A stretch of DNA of 64,000 nt from Solimonas marina. Lineage in GTDB: Bacteria; Pseudomonadota; Gammaproteobacteria; Nevskiales; Nevskiaceae. The stretch spans positions 659,079 through 723,078 of the forward strand of contig NZ_JAAVXB010000001.1 of NCBI RefSeq assembly GCF_012241385.1. Direction: 5' to 3'. This document shows positions 1-8,158 of the stretch, in pieces (the stretch's first letter is position 1; the number at the start of each line of letters is the position of its first letter). Below the pieces are notes generated by a model, which was not told where the DNA came from, did no database searches, and saw only the letters and a program-made list of their open reading frames with translations. A program made the translations under genes and the position numbers.

Positions 1-464
1 CGGTGGCGACCGACCGTGAAGCGCCGATAGCGCTCGCCATCGCCTTCGCCGGCATTGATGTCGGACAGGAAATTCCAGATGCGCACGATGTGCGGATAGC
101 CGCTGTCGTGCAGCAGGCGGCCGAGGCGCTGGTACAGCGTCTGCGTTGCGCCCTCGAGGTCGCCCAGCTGGGCTTCCGGCACGCGGATTTGTGCGAACAG
201 CGCCTCGCCGTTTTCGGCGTAACCGAAGCCTTCGTGCCAGCCGCTGCGAACCGGCAGCGTGCTGATCCAGCATTCGCTGGCGCAGGCGTCGCCCAGTGCT
301 TCGAGCCCGACGCGCGCGCGGCGCGGGTCATCGTCTGGCGGCAGTGCCAGACCGAAGTCGATGCGGCCGAGCAGTGCTTCGGAATCGGCGGCGGTGGGGA
401 CGGCGTGCAGCAGTCGCAGTGAGCGGCTGTTGAAAATGGGAACGGGCATGATGGGGCGCATCAT
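1..464 (-). CDS. FkbO/Hyg5/XanB2-type chorismatase, 3' end cut by window edge
   Basis: The reading frame runs from ATG at 464 (further ATGs at 461 and 449) to the window edge without a stop, giving about 154 residues of the N-terminal part. The translated segments RIWNFLSDINAGEGDGERYR and FTVGRH match the conserved core of chorismatases, which hydrolyse chorismate to hydroxybenzoates or dihydroxycyclohexadiene carboxylates. In Xanthomonas the homologue XanB2 supplies 3- and 4-hydroxybenzoate for xanthomonadin pigment and ubiquinone. The product type cannot be told because the C-terminal catalytic part is outside the window. The gene points out of the window, so an operon partner downstream is not visible. 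Family call by motif memory only. Confidence 0.72.
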   Translation of the reverse strand, partial: MMRPIMPVPIFNSRSLRLLHAVPTAADSEALLGRIDFGLALPPDDDPRRARVGLEALGDACASECWISTLPVRSGWHEGFGYAENGEALFAQIRVPEAQLGDLEGATQTLYQRLGRLLHDSGYPHIVRIWNFLSDINAGEGDGERYRRFTVGRH

Positions 465-541
465 AACGGTGCGCCGCGCCGGCCGGTCGTGTCGCGGCGA
501 TGCGTCCGGTGCGCAGCGGCTGCGGTGTGGCGGTTTCGGCG

Positions 542-1111
542 CTACGGCGCGTTGATGACGCCGCAGACCGACATGTTTTCCGGCGAGCACAGGTCGGCAC
601 GCGAGGCGTCGGTGGCCTTGTCCTTGCCGCTTTCGACGGTCGGGTCCGGTGGCGTCGGCAGAAAGCCCTTGCCGACGAACATCAGGCTGCGCGTCACGAC
701 GTTGTGATAAATCTTGGCGTCGCTGTCGCAGCCGCCGCACGGCAGTGCGTCGGTCACGGCCTTGAGCTTGCGGTCGCCGTCGGCGATCGCGTCGCGCTTG
801 CCATGCACGATGATTTCCGGGGTGCCGTCGGCATTGTCGATCGGCAAGCGCTTGTCGGCGGCGTGCGCCGGTACGCTGAGATCGAGACGCGCGCGTGGCG
901 CCGCTGCCGATGGTGCGGGCGGCGTCTGCGTCACCGGCGTTGGAGCGCTCGGCGTGCTGGAGGCGGTGGCGGCGGCTGCCGTCGTGTCGCCGGCGTCTTC
1001 GGCGGGCGTGGCCGGCGTCTGCGCCGCAATCGCTCCGGCGAAGAACAAGGCCGCCGCTGCGAGCGGGCGACACAACATGCGGCGGCTGCCGATCGCTTGT
1101 GCGGGGGTCAT
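542..1111 (-). CDS. secreted hypothetical protein with C-terminal cysteines
   Basis: A 189-residue frame from ATG 1111. An upstream TTG at 1138 and an internal ATG at 1078 are alternative starts. The N-terminus has a positively charged stretch followed by a hydrophobic segment ending AGAIAAQ, a likely Sec signal peptide. Residues after it are a low-complexity Ala/Pro/Thr linker. The C-terminal half contains CGGC plus two further cysteines, which would suit disulfides in the periplasm. No family recognised. It is upstream of, and on the same strand as, the chorismatase, separated by 77 bp. There is no sequence sign of a functional link. Confidence 0.55.
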   Translation of the reverse strand: MTPAQAIGSRRMLCRPLAAAALFFAGAIAAQTPATPAEDAGDTTAAAATASSTPSAPTPVTQTPPAPSAAAPRARLDLSVPAHAADKRLPIDNADGTPEIIVHGKRDAIADGDRKLKAVTDALPCGGCDSDAKIYHNVVTRSLMFVGKGFLPTPPDPTVESGKDKATDASRADLCSPENMSVCGVINAP

Positions 1112-1291
1112 AAGCGGGCGGATCAGGGCTTGGGCCAACGATAAGCGATTCCGTGTTGTCGCCGATACCGTGCAGTGGCCCTGCCGCCAAAGACCTTACA
1201 TATTGATACCGCGCAGACTGGCTGCGCGATGTCGCGCCCGTCGGGTCGCCGCATCGGCTCGTTTAGGAAAAACATTCATCGGAACACGATC

Positions 1292-1780
1292 ATGGCAAAC
1301 CGATTGGCCAAAGCGGTGGCTTGGCTGGCGCCGCTGCCGGCATCGCTGCGTCGCCGCGCGACGACGCTGCTCTTCAATTCCCAGGTGCGCTTCGCTGGCA
1401 CCGCCGGCCTGCGCTTTGAGGCCTTGACCGTCGAGCAGGCGGTGGTGGTGGTGGCCAACCGCCGCCGCGTGCAGAACCACATCGGCGGTGTGCACGCTGC
1501 GGCGATGGCGCTGCTCGCCGAAACCGCGACCGGTGCGGTGTTCGGCATGAACGTGCCGGACGACAAGCTGCCGTTGCTCAAGTCCATGCACGTCGACTAT
1601 CAGCGCCGCACCCAGGGCGGCCTGCGCGCGGTGGCGATGCTCGACGCCGCGCAGCGCGCGCGGCTGGTGGATGAGGAGCGCGGCCATCTGGTGGTGCCGG
1701 TGCGGATCGTCGATGACAGCGGCGAACCGCCGATCGAGGCGACGATGACCTGGGCCTGGGTGCCGAAAAAGCGCGATTGA
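1292..1780 (+). CDS. DUF4442-type hotdog-fold protein (thioesterase-like)
   Basis: A 162-residue protein read from ATG 1292. An in-frame start exists further upstream (1175), but the family normally begins with a short helix like MANRLAKAVAWLAPLPASL. The central segment with NRRRVQNHIGGVHAAAMALL followed by ETATGAVFGMNVPDD resembles the hotdog core helix of DUF4442/YiiD-C proteins, which are acyl-CoA thioesterase relatives without established substrates. No signal peptide or membrane segment, so cytoplasmic. It stands alone between oppositely oriented or unrelated genes. Function beyond the fold is unknown. Confidence 0.75.
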   Translation: MANRLAKAVAWLAPLPASLRRRATTLLFNSQVRFAGTAGLRFEALTVEQAVVVVANRRRVQNHIGGVHAAAMALLAETATGAVFGMNVPDDKLPLLKSMHVDYQRRTQGGLRAVAMLDAAQRARLVDEERGHLVVPVRIVDDSGEPPIEATMTWAWVPKKRD

Positions 1781-1864
1781 TCATCGCGTGCGCGCGGTCG
1801 CGCCCGGCGGTTCGTCCAGGCTAGGCTCGCGCTACCCTCAGGCCACACGCACCGGGATGCGATC

Positions 1865-2302
1865 ATGAAAAAACTGCTGGTGCTGGCGGCGCTCGTGGCC
1901 GGCTTGCTGTTTGCGTTCGCTCGCGGCGGTGAGGGTGGGCGCGGCCATGACGACGGTGCGATGCTGCCGTCCGACGCGACGCTGGCACAGGCGTTCGCCG
2001 ATCATGCCGAACGTCTGCAGGTGCGCGGCGGCGGCCATGTCGTGGCGATCCTGCGCGACGACACCCAAGGCAGCCGGCACCAGCGCTTCGTGCTTCGCCT
2101 CGATTCCGGGCAGACGGTGTTGATCGTCCACAACATCGATCTGGCGCCGCGCATCGACGATCTCGCCGAAGGCGATCTGGTCACGTTCAGCGGCGAATAC
2201 ATCTGGAATCCACAGGGGGGGCTGGTGCATTGGACGCATCACGATCCGGCCGGCCGCCACGCCGACGGCTGGTTGCAGCATGGCAGTCGCATCTACCGCT
2301 GA
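1865..2302 (+). CDS. DUF3465 domain secreted protein
   Basis: A 145-residue protein with an N-terminal signal or anchor segment (MKKLLVLAALVAGLLFAF). It then matches the DUF3465 pattern, including GSRHQRFVLRLDSGQTVLIV and the C-terminal block GGLVHWTHHDPAGRHADGW. The paired histidines in that block are the most conserved feature I recall for the family, and they could bind metal, but no function is established. Probably exported or anchored in the inner membrane with the domain in the periplasm. It converges with the RES toxin gene 10 bp downstream, with no terminator between them. Confidence 0.85.
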   Translation: MKKLLVLAALVAGLLFAFARGGEGGRGHDDGAMLPSDATLAQAFADHAERLQVRGGGHVVAILRDDTQGSRHQRFVLRLDSGQTVLIVHNIDLAPRIDDLAEGDLVTFSGEYIWNPQGGLVHWTHHDPAGRHADGWLQHGSRIYR

Positions 2303-2311
2303 AGCGGGCGT

Positions 2312-2998
2312 TCAGTCTTCGCGGATGACGACCTTCGGTTTCGGCGAGCCGTCCCAGCGAAACACATAGGTTCTGGCGCGGCGCACGCGCGTCACCAGCG
2401 CCGGTCGAAAACATGCCAGGCAGGTGCCGCCGTCGCGGCGCACGCTGGGATAGACGACGCCCAGCGCGCCGGCGTCGAGCAACTGCTCGGCCAGCGCCTG
2501 CGACGCGCGATAGTTGTCCGATTTCAGATACGGCGCGCAGCGCCGATCGTCGCGCAGGTCGTGCAGTTCGGCGTCGATGTCGGCGTGATAGTCGTCGTAA
2601 CTGACTTCGTCGTCGTAGCGGTTGATCTCGGCCAACTGCACGGTCTTGTGGAAGATCACCTCGGCTTGCGAAGTCGCCAGCTCGAATGCCGCATACCAGG
2701 CGCCGCGTTCGGGGCCGTTGAAGCGCGCGCCGAGCGGGTGCGGGTGACAGAACGCGGCGTTGATGATGCGATAGTTCGGAATGCCGAACACCAGCTCGCG
2801 CACGCCGATGCCCGGTGCCAGATCGTTCTCGGCGAGCAGACGGTCGTTGGTGGCGTGATCGAGATCGAACAGCTCGGCCAGGTGATCGTCGTCATCGGCG
2901 ATGCGCGCCAGCACGCTATCGCCGCCGGGACGCATGCGCGTCGGAATCAGGCGGTGTGTGCCGCGGCGTTGCACGCGGCGGACAGGCGGCGCGTACAT
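2312..2998 (-). CDS. RES-domain toxin (NAD+-degrading family)
   Basis: A 228-residue protein starting at ATG 2998, whose A is also the last base of the upstream antitoxin's TGA (TGATG junction). This indicates translational coupling. The RES signature is visible as RFNGPERGAWYAAFELATSQ followed by AEVIFHK, with the conserved Arg, Tyr and Glu. The downstream segment DNYRASQALAEQLLDAGALG fits the family C-terminal half. Characterised RES toxins (Res in Pseudomonas putida and Photorhabdus, MbcT in mycobacteria) deplete cellular NAD+ and are neutralised by Xre/MbcA antitoxins. The arrangement antitoxin then toxin, overlapping by one base, is the standard one. Cytoplasmic. Confidence 0.88.
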   Translation of the reverse strand: MYAPPVRRVQRRGTHRLIPTRMRPGGDSVLARIADDDDHLAELFDLDHATNDRLLAENDLAPGIGVRELVFGIPNYRIINAAFCHPHPLGARFNGPERGAWYAAFELATSQAEVIFHKTVQLAEINRYDDEVSYDDYHADIDAELHDLRDDRRCAPYLKSDNYRASQALAEQLLDAGALGVVYPSVRRDGGTCLACFRPALVTRVRRARTYVFRWDGSPKPKVVIRED

Positions 2999-3432
2999 CA
3001 GCCGCCGCGCCGACCGTCGAGCAGGCGTCGCACCGTCAGCATCGCCGGCACGCCGCCACGGATCATGTAGTCGAGCGGCCGTGCGCCGCCGAAGATGCGG
3101 TTGCTGTTCGGCAGCTGCAGCCACTCATCGGCCAGCGCCTCGCCGTGCAGGATGTTCAGGGCCTTGAAGATGCCGATCAAACAGGAGATCCGCGTCAGCC
3201 GGTCGGCATCGAGCACCTTGGCTGCCGGTGCCTTCTTCAGCTGGTAGAAGGGGCCGTTGCTCACCGCCAGGAGCTGGCGCGCATCGTCGTCGCGCAACCG
3301 CCAGTGCGCGCAGAGATTGAAGAATGCGCGGGCCGCGCCGCCGCTGAGTCGCTCGCGTTCGGACTTGAGCGACAGGTCGATCAGTGGCGCCGGATCGTAG
3401 CGCGTGTTCGGAAAGCTCGATGCGGTTTTCAT
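2998..3432 (-). CDS. Xre/MbcA/ParS-type antitoxin of the RES pair
   Basis: A 144-residue antitoxin with a C-terminal DUF2384-like toxin-binding domain: NILHGEALADEWLQLPNS followed by GGARPLDYMIRGGVPAML. That block of paired helices ending in a Gly-containing loop is typical of MbcA/ParS proteins that plug the RES active site. The N-terminal part contains an HTH-like helical region. The start at 3432 is supported by AGGAG 6 bp upstream, which lies inside a perfect 16-bp dyad (3437-3452). That placement suggests self-repression by operator binding. Confidence 0.87.
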   Translation of the reverse strand: MKTASSFPNTRYDPAPLIDLSLKSERERLSGGAARAFFNLCAHWRLRDDDARQLLAVSNGPFYQLKKAPAAKVLDADRLTRISCLIGIFKALNILHGEALADEWLQLPNSNRIFGGARPLDYMIRGGVPAMLTVRRLLDGRRGG

Positions 3433-3436
3433 GAGA

Positions 3437-3452
3437 ACTCCTGATCAGGAGT
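3437..3452 (-). promoter_or_regulatory. palindromic operator overlapping the antitoxin ribosome binding site
   Basis: The sequence ACTCCTGATCAGGAGT is a perfect 16-bp inverted repeat. On the minus strand its right arm contains the AGGAG ribosome binding site of the Xre-type antitoxin, 4 bp before its ATG. Toxin-antitoxin operons are usually autorepressed by the antitoxin or complex. The position supports this, but binding is inferred. Confidence 0.6.
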
Positions 3453-3487
3453 CTATCAAAATCCGATCCGGACTCTGTGCAACAGGC

Positions 3488-4450
3488 CTAGAAAAAGTTT
3501 CGAGTCTTGAAGTACCAGTACAGCGAACCGGCGATGGTGCCGAGCAGGCCCAGTGCGTAGAAGTAACCGTAGCGCCAATGCAGCTCCGGCATGTTCTCGA
3601 AGTTCATGCCGTAGATGCCGACGATCAAGGTCAGGGGGAAGAAGATCGCCGACAGCACCGTCAGCACCTGCATGATCTTGTTGGTGCGGTGCGCGACCGC
3701 GGCGAAGTACAGCTGTACTGCGGCTTCGATATCGCGTTCCTGCCCACTCGCGTAGTTGAGCACACGGTTCACGTGCTCGACGAGATCGTGCACGCGGACC
3801 TGCAGGGTCTTGTTCCACTCGAACTGTGTGCCGCGACGCCAGGCGTCGAGCGCCTCGACCTGGCTTTCGGTCAAGGCTTCCAGGCGGCGCACCTGCTTGC
3901 GTGCGTCGAGCAGTGCGCTCCAGTCGGTGGTGGTGGTATTCGGATCGAGCAGATCGTCCTGCATCTCGGTCAGTTGCTCGGCCATCGGTTCGCGGATTGC
4001 CAGGAAGCGGTCGACCATGGTGTCGAGCAGCAGATGCGCGAGCAGCAAAGGCGAGCCCGGCGGCCGCACATGTGTGTCGAACAGCCGAGCGCGGACGCGC
4101 TGCACGCTGACGCTGTCGTGGTTGCAGATCGTCACCAGCACGCGCTTGAAGATGAACATCGCCGTGGTTCGCGGCTCGATCGGAAACGGCGCTTCGCCGG
4201 GACCCAGGCCCTGGAAGATCAGCATGTCGTAGTCGGCCGTGCCGTCGAAGAACGACGGGTGCCGACTGTTGAGGCTGTCTTCGATGTGCTGGGGGTCGAT
4301 CGCCGCGCGAACCTTGGGTTCGGCCCAGCACGGCCAATCGGCCGCTTCGTCGCGAAAGAAGTCGGCCCAGAAAAAGCCGTTGGCCGGCAGGGGCTGGTTC
4401 GGGTCGATGCGGTGCGGCGGTTTGCCGTCTTCGAAGTGATAGAGCTCCAT
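3488..4450 (-). CDS. CorA/ZntB-family divalent cation transporter
   Basis: A 320-residue protein with a long cytoplasmic N-terminal domain rich in helices (residues about 1-260) and two C-terminal membrane helices. The hallmark YGMN motif, within IVGIYGMNFENMPEL, lies between them. The family forms pentameric channels for Mg2+ (CorA) or exports or imports Zn2+ (ZntB), and substrate cannot be told from sequence alone. C-terminal residues KTRNFF resemble the positively charged ends of CorA proteins. It is transcribed divergently from the PadR regulator, sharing a 150-bp intergenic region with a strong dyad, so co-regulation is possible. Confidence 0.9.
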   Translation of the reverse strand: MELYHFEDGKPPHRIDPNQPLPANGFFWADFFRDEAADWPCWAEPKVRAAIDPQHIEDSLNSRHPSFFDGTADYDMLIFQGLGPGEAPFPIEPRTTAMFIFKRVLVTICNHDSVSVQRVRARLFDTHVRPPGSPLLLAHLLLDTMVDRFLAIREPMAEQLTEMQDDLLDPNTTTTDWSALLDARKQVRRLEALTESQVEALDAWRRGTQFEWNKTLQVRVHDLVEHVNRVLNYASGQERDIEAAVQLYFAAVAHRTNKIMQVLTVLSAIFFPLTLIVGIYGMNFENMPELHWRYGYFYALGLLGTIAGSLYWYFKTRNFF

Positions 4451-4546
4451 ACGCTAACCATAAGCAGGACGGGCCTCGGCGGCCAAGCCCTCTGCGAACG
4501 GCAGCCCGCCGATATGACGGCGGCGCTGCGATATATTTGACGATAG

Positions 4547-4564
4547 ATATATCGTACGATATAT
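4547..4564. promoter_or_regulatory. PadR-type operator dyad
   Basis: ATATATCGTACGATATAT is a perfect 18-bp palindrome in an otherwise GC-rich region. An additional CGATATAT at 4529-4536 repeats the arm in the orientation needed for a second, overlapping dyad with 4547-4554. It lies 36 bp before padR and 96 bp before the divergent corA-like gene. PadR proteins bind AT-rich inverted repeats and usually repress themselves and a neighbour. Assignment to this PadR is inferred from position. Confidence 0.7.
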
Positions 4565-4600
4565 TTTCAGTACACAAAGACGACTCAAAAGGATAAAGCC

Positions 4601-5284
4601 ATGCGTGGCATGTACGAACGTTTTCATCAAATCCGCGCGGCCCGCCACGGCGGCCGCCATCACGGTTTCTTCGGCTTCGGTGGTTTCGACAACGGCTTCC
4701 CGGAAATGGGCGATGGTCGTTTCCGCTTCGGTGCCGGCCGCAAACTCGGTTCTGCCGACCTGCAGCTGCTGGTGTTGTCGCTGCTCGCCGAAAAGCCGGG
4801 CCACGGTTACGAGCTGATCAAGGCCCTCGAAGAAAAATCCAAGGGCTATTACAGCCCGAGCCCCGGTGTGATCTACCCGGCGCTGACCTATCTCGAAGAG
4901 ATCGGGTATGCGAGCGTCCAGCTCGAGGGCACGAAGAAGCGCTACCACATCACCGACGACGGCCTGACGCAGCTTGAAACGCAGCGCGAGACGGTCGATG
5001 CCCTGCTGCAGCAGCTGGCCTGGATCGGCGAGCGCATGGCGCAAATGCGCGAGACGTTTTCGGGCGCCGAGGCCGAGGATGACGGCCTGTTCGCTGGCTT
5101 CGGCCCGCGCGGCCGGGGTGGTCGCGGCGGTCGAGAGGGTCGCGGGGCCATGGCGGCCGAGCTGCGCCAGGCGCGACATGCCTTGAAGGCCGCGATGATC
5201 GAGAAGGTTCGCGGTTCGGCTGAGCAGCAGAAGCAGATTGCCGAGATTCTGGAGCGCGCTGCGGAGCAGATTCGCGCGCTGTGA
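4601..5284 (+). CDS. PadR-family transcriptional regulator
   Basis: A 227-residue regulator. An unusual Gly/Phe/His-rich N-terminal tail (residues 1-45) precedes the PadR winged helix: LGSADLQLLVLSLLAEKPGH, GYELIKALEEKS, then SPGVIYPALTYLEEIGYAS and the wing KKRYHITDDG. A C-terminal helical segment follows for dimerisation, interrupted by an Arg/Gly-rich stretch (about residues 168-182). The start at 4601 has AAGGA 8 bp upstream. A dyad at 4547-4564 is the likely operator. The divergent corA-like gene is the obvious candidate target. The inducing ligand is unknown. The gene ends in a strong terminator. Confidence 0.9.
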   Translation: MRGMYERFHQIRAARHGGRHHGFFGFGGFDNGFPEMGDGRFRFGAGRKLGSADLQLLVLSLLAEKPGHGYELIKALEEKSKGYYSPSPGVIYPALTYLEEIGYASVQLEGTKKRYHITDDGLTQLETQRETVDALLQQLAWIGERMAQMRETFSGAEAEDDGLFAGFGPRGRGGRGGREGRGAMAAELRQARHALKAAMIEKVRGSAEQQKQIAEILERAAEQIRAL

Positions 5285-5309
5285 CGGGCGACGGCCGTTC
5301 AAAGAAAAA

Positions 5310-5339
5310 GGGAGTCTCCGTTGGGAGACTCCCTTTTTT
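5310..5339. terminator. bidirectional Rho-independent terminator
   Basis: A 10-bp perfect stem (GGGAGTCTCC, loop GTTG, GGAGACTCCC) is followed by six T on the plus strand. On the minus strand the flank reads TTTTTCTTT. It ends padR and can also stop transcription from the convergent mdh gene. Confidence 0.93.
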
Positions 5340-5447
5340 GTGCGCAGGCCGCGTGGCTCGAATCCGCCGCGGTGACCGCCGCACGCCCGACACGCTGCCG
5401 GCGATCCCGCGCATTGCGCGCGGCCCTCGCCGGGTGGGTGTCGGGCT

Positions 5448-6425
5448 TTACTTCAACAGCTCTTCAATCGCCGCACGCTCTTCGCGCAGTTCCTTCTCGG
5501 TGGCGTCCATGCGGCCGCGCGAGAATTCGTTGACCGGCAGGCCCTGGACGATTTCGTACTGGCCGTTGGCGCAGATCACCGGATAGCCGTAGACGACGCC
5601 CGGCTTGATGCCGTACGAGCCGTCCGACGGGATGCCCATGCTGACCCACTTGCCGTCGGTGCCCAGCGCCCAGTCGCGCATGTGGTCGACAGCCGACGAC
5701 GCAGCCGAGGCGGCCGACGACAGGCCACGCGCCTTGATGATCGCGGCGCCGCGCTGCTGCACGGTCGGGATGAAGTCCTTTTCCACCCATTCCTGATCGA
5801 CGAGGTTGACCGCAGCCTTGCCGCCGACCAGCGTGTGGGTGATGTCCGGGTACTGGGTGGCCGAGTGGTTGCCCCAGATGATCATCTTCTCGATGTCGGT
5901 GGTCTTGGTGCCGGTCTTGGCGGCGAGCTGGCTCAGCGCGCGGTTGTGGTCGAGACGGACCATGGCCGTGAACTGCTTCGGGTCCAGCGACTTGGCGTTG
6001 CTCTGTGCGATCAGCGCATTGGTGTTGGCCGGGTTGCCGACCACCAGCACCTTGACGTCACGGCTGGCCTTGGCGTCGAGTGCCTTGCCCTGCACCGAGA
6101 AGATCTTGGCATTGGCTTCGAGCAGATCCTTGCGCTCCATGCCCGGGCCGCGCGGACGCGCACCGACCAGCAGCGCGTAGTCGGTGCCATCGAAGGCTTC
6201 CATCGGGTCGGCCGTGGCGATCACTTCCTGAACCAGCGGGAAGGCGCAGTCGTCGACTTCCATCACCGTGCCCTTGAGCTTTTCGAGCGAGTCGGGAATG
6301 TCGAGCAGCTGCAGGATGATCGGCTGATCAGGGCCGAGCATCGAACCGCTGGCGATGCGGAAAATGAGCGAATAGGCAATCTGGCCGGCAGCGCCGGTAA
6401 TGGCGACCTTGACGGGCTTCTTCAT
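5448..6425 (-). CDS. mdh: NAD-dependent malate dehydrogenase
   Basis: A 325-residue enzyme of the cytosolic-type (MDH type 2) group. It oxidises malate to oxaloacetate in the TCA cycle. The N-terminal Rossmann motif is [12 protein letters not shown], the mobile substrate loop [14 protein letters not shown] carries the substrate-binding arginines, and [12 protein letters not shown] holds the catalytic His. The start at 6425 is preferred over an upstream in-frame codon because GGAG lies about 10 bp before it and [11 protein letters not shown] is the usual N-terminus. It is transcribed divergently from the DUF4331 gene. Full length for the family. Confidence 0.97.
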   Translation of the reverse strand: MKKPVKVAITGAAGQIAYSLIFRIASGSMLGPDQPIILQLLDIPDSLEKLKGTVMEVDDCAFPLVQEVIATADPMEAFDGTDYALLVGARPRGPGMERKDLLEANAKIFSVQGKALDAKASRDVKVLVVGNPANTNALIAQSNAKSLDPKQFTAMVRLDHNRALSQLAAKTGTKTTDIEKMIIWGNHSATQYPDITHTLVGGKAAVNLVDQEWVEKDFIPTVQQRGAAIIKARGLSSAASAASSAVDHMRDWALGTDGKWVSMGIPSDGSYGIKPGVVYGYPVICANGQYEIVQGLPVNEFSRGRMDATEKELREERAAIEELLK

Positions 6426-6537
6426 GTATTGACTCCGCGTGAGTGAGGGGCGGGACTTCGAAAACGGGGTCGCAATTCTAAACAATCATGCCGCTGAGCG
6501 GGAAAAACCCCCAAAACGGTGCGTGAGAGGCCCCGAG

Positions 6538-6553
6538 ATGAAATTAATTTCAT
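6538..6553. promoter_or_regulatory. AT-rich perfect palindrome between mdh and the DUF4331 gene
   Basis: ATGAAATTAATTTCAT is a perfect 16-bp inverted repeat, A+T-rich in a GC-rich background. It lies 74 bp before the DUF4331 start and 113 bp before mdh in the divergent intergenic region. It looks like a repressor operator. The cognate regulator is not identifiable here. Confidence 0.5.
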
Positions 6554-6626
6554 GTCGACGCATCCGTGTGCGCCGCGCCGCCGTATTCCCTGTTACCAAC
6601 CAAGGAAAACGGATCAGGGGAATCTC

Positions 6627-8147
6627 ATGCGGATGCGAAATCAGCTTTGCAGCGTGTTGTGTCTTGCCGTGCTGCCGGCAGCCGCCATGGCATCGAGTCA
6701 CCGCGAGGCGCCGATGATCGCCGGCATGCCGCGCGTCGATGCCAGCGATTTCTACATGTTTAAGTCGTATGAACAGGGGCGTGGCGACTACGTGACCCTG
6801 ATCGCCAACTATCTGCCGCTGCAGGACGCCTATGGCGGACCGAACTATTTCAAGCTCGACCCGGCCGCGCTCTACGAAATTCACATCGACAACAACGGTG
6901 ATTCGGAAGAGGATCTGACCTTTCAGTTCCGCTTCAAGAACACCTACAAGGGGCTCGCGGTTCCGACCGGTGCCGCCGCCGATGTCGCGGTGCCACTCAA
7001 CAACATCGGCGCCATCGACAAGGACGGCGCCAACCTCAATGTCACCGAGACCTACACCTTGTCGTTGATCCGCGGCGATCGCCGCACCGGCATGAAGTCG
7101 GCGATCGCCAGCGACAGCGGTGCGACGACTTTCGACAAGCCGGCCGACAACATCGGCAGCAAGTCGATACCGGACTACGCCAGCTACGCGCAGCAGTTCA
7201 TCTACAACATTGCCATTCCCGGCTGTTCCGAGCCGGGACGGGTGTTCGTCGGACAGCGGCACGACGGCTTCGTCGTCAACCTCGGTCAGGTTTTCGACCT
7301 CGTCAATCTGAATCCGCTCGGGGCCCGCAACTCGGGCAGCAACGCGATCGCCGACAAGAATGTCACCTCGCTGGCGCTGGAAGTCCCGGCGTCATGTCTG
7401 ACTGCCAACGACGATCCGGTGATCGGCGGCTGGACCACGGCCAGCCTGCCGCAGTCGCGCATCCTCAATCCGACGCCGACCGGGCCGACCGCGAGCAGCG
7501 CCGGCAAGGGGCCGGCGGTCGAAGGTGGTGCCTACACCCAGGTGTCGCGCCTCGGCTCGCCGCTGGTCAACGAAGTCGTGATCGGCATCACCGACAAGGA
7601 CAAGTTCAACGCCAGCGAGCCGAAGAACGACGTCGACAACTTCGGCACCTACGTGCTGTATCCGACGCTGCCGGTACTGGTCAACGCGCTGTTCGGCGTG
7701 CCGCCGCCGGCGACGCCGCGCAACGACCTGCTCGCGGCCTTCGTCACCGGCATCACCGCCACCGTCAACGGCAGCGCGTTCAAGTTCACGGCGCCGGCCA
7801 ACCTGACCGTGCCGGGCGAGATGCTGCGCCTCAACACGGCGATTGCCGCTGAACCGATCGCACAGCAGAAGGACCTCGGTTTTCTTGCTTGCGACCTCGG
7901 TGGTTTTCCGAATGGCCGTCGCCCGGTCGACGATGTCGTCGACATCGCGTTGACCGTCGCCGAAGGGGCGATCACCGCCGACAATCCGAACAGCCTGCAG
8001 ACCTGCGACGTCAGCGGTGCCACGCCGACGGTCGTCAACGAAGGTGCGGTGGTCAACGACGGCGCGCTGCCGGATCCGGCGTCGTATCTGACCGTGTTCC
8101 CTTACCTCGGCACGCCGCTGCCGGGCGCCACCACGCCGTCGACCTGA
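6627..8147 (+). CDS. DUF4331 domain exported protein
   Basis: A 506-residue protein beginning at ATG 6627, supported by AGGGG upstream. A signal peptide ends AAAMA, and the mature N-terminus SSHREAPMI is the usual beginning of DUF4331 proteins. Further family blocks are DASDFYMFKSYEQGR near residue 40, and DFGTY-like and FPNGRRPVDDVVDIAL segments toward the C-terminus. The last (GRRPxDDVVDI) is the most diagnostic. DUF4331 has no established biochemical role. A small lipoprotein gene follows with an AGGAGG site right after the stop, so the two are probably one operon. A facing TPR/HupE pair lies just beyond the terminator. Confidence 0.92.
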   Translation: MRMRNQLCSVLCLAVLPAAAMASSHREAPMIAGMPRVDASDFYMFKSYEQGRGDYVTLIANYLPLQDAYGGPNYFKLDPAALYEIHIDNNGDSEEDLTFQFRFKNTYKGLAVPTGAAADVAVPLNNIGAIDKDGANLNVTETYTLSLIRGDRRTGMKSAIASDSGATTFDKPADNIGSKSIPDYASYAQQFIYNIAIPGCSEPGRVFVGQRHDGFVVNLGQVFDLVNLNPLGARNSGSNAIADKNVTSLALEVPASCLTANDDPVIGGWTTASLPQSRILNPTPTGPTASSAGKGPAVEGGAYTQVSRLGSPLVNEVVIGITDKDKFNASEPKNDVDNFGTYVLYPTLPVLVNALFGVPPPATPRNDLLAAFVTGITATVNGSAFKFTAPANLTVPGEMLRLNTAIAAEPIAQQKDLGFLACDLGGFPNGRRPVDDVVDIALTVAEGAITADNPNSLQTCDVSGATPTVVNEGAVVNDGALPDPASYLTVFPYLGTPLPGATTPST

Positions 8148-8158
8148 GGAGGCCCGCC

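Noticed and set aside
3404..4540. 378-codon frame opposite the CorA-type gene
   Set aside because: Antisense to a well-supported transporter gene, no ribosome binding site, no recognisable domain.
5682..6446. Long open frame opposite mdh
   Set aside because: It is antisense to a clear malate dehydrogenase. Its composition is Arg/Val/Gly-rich as expected for reverse frames of GC-rich genes, and it resembles no family.
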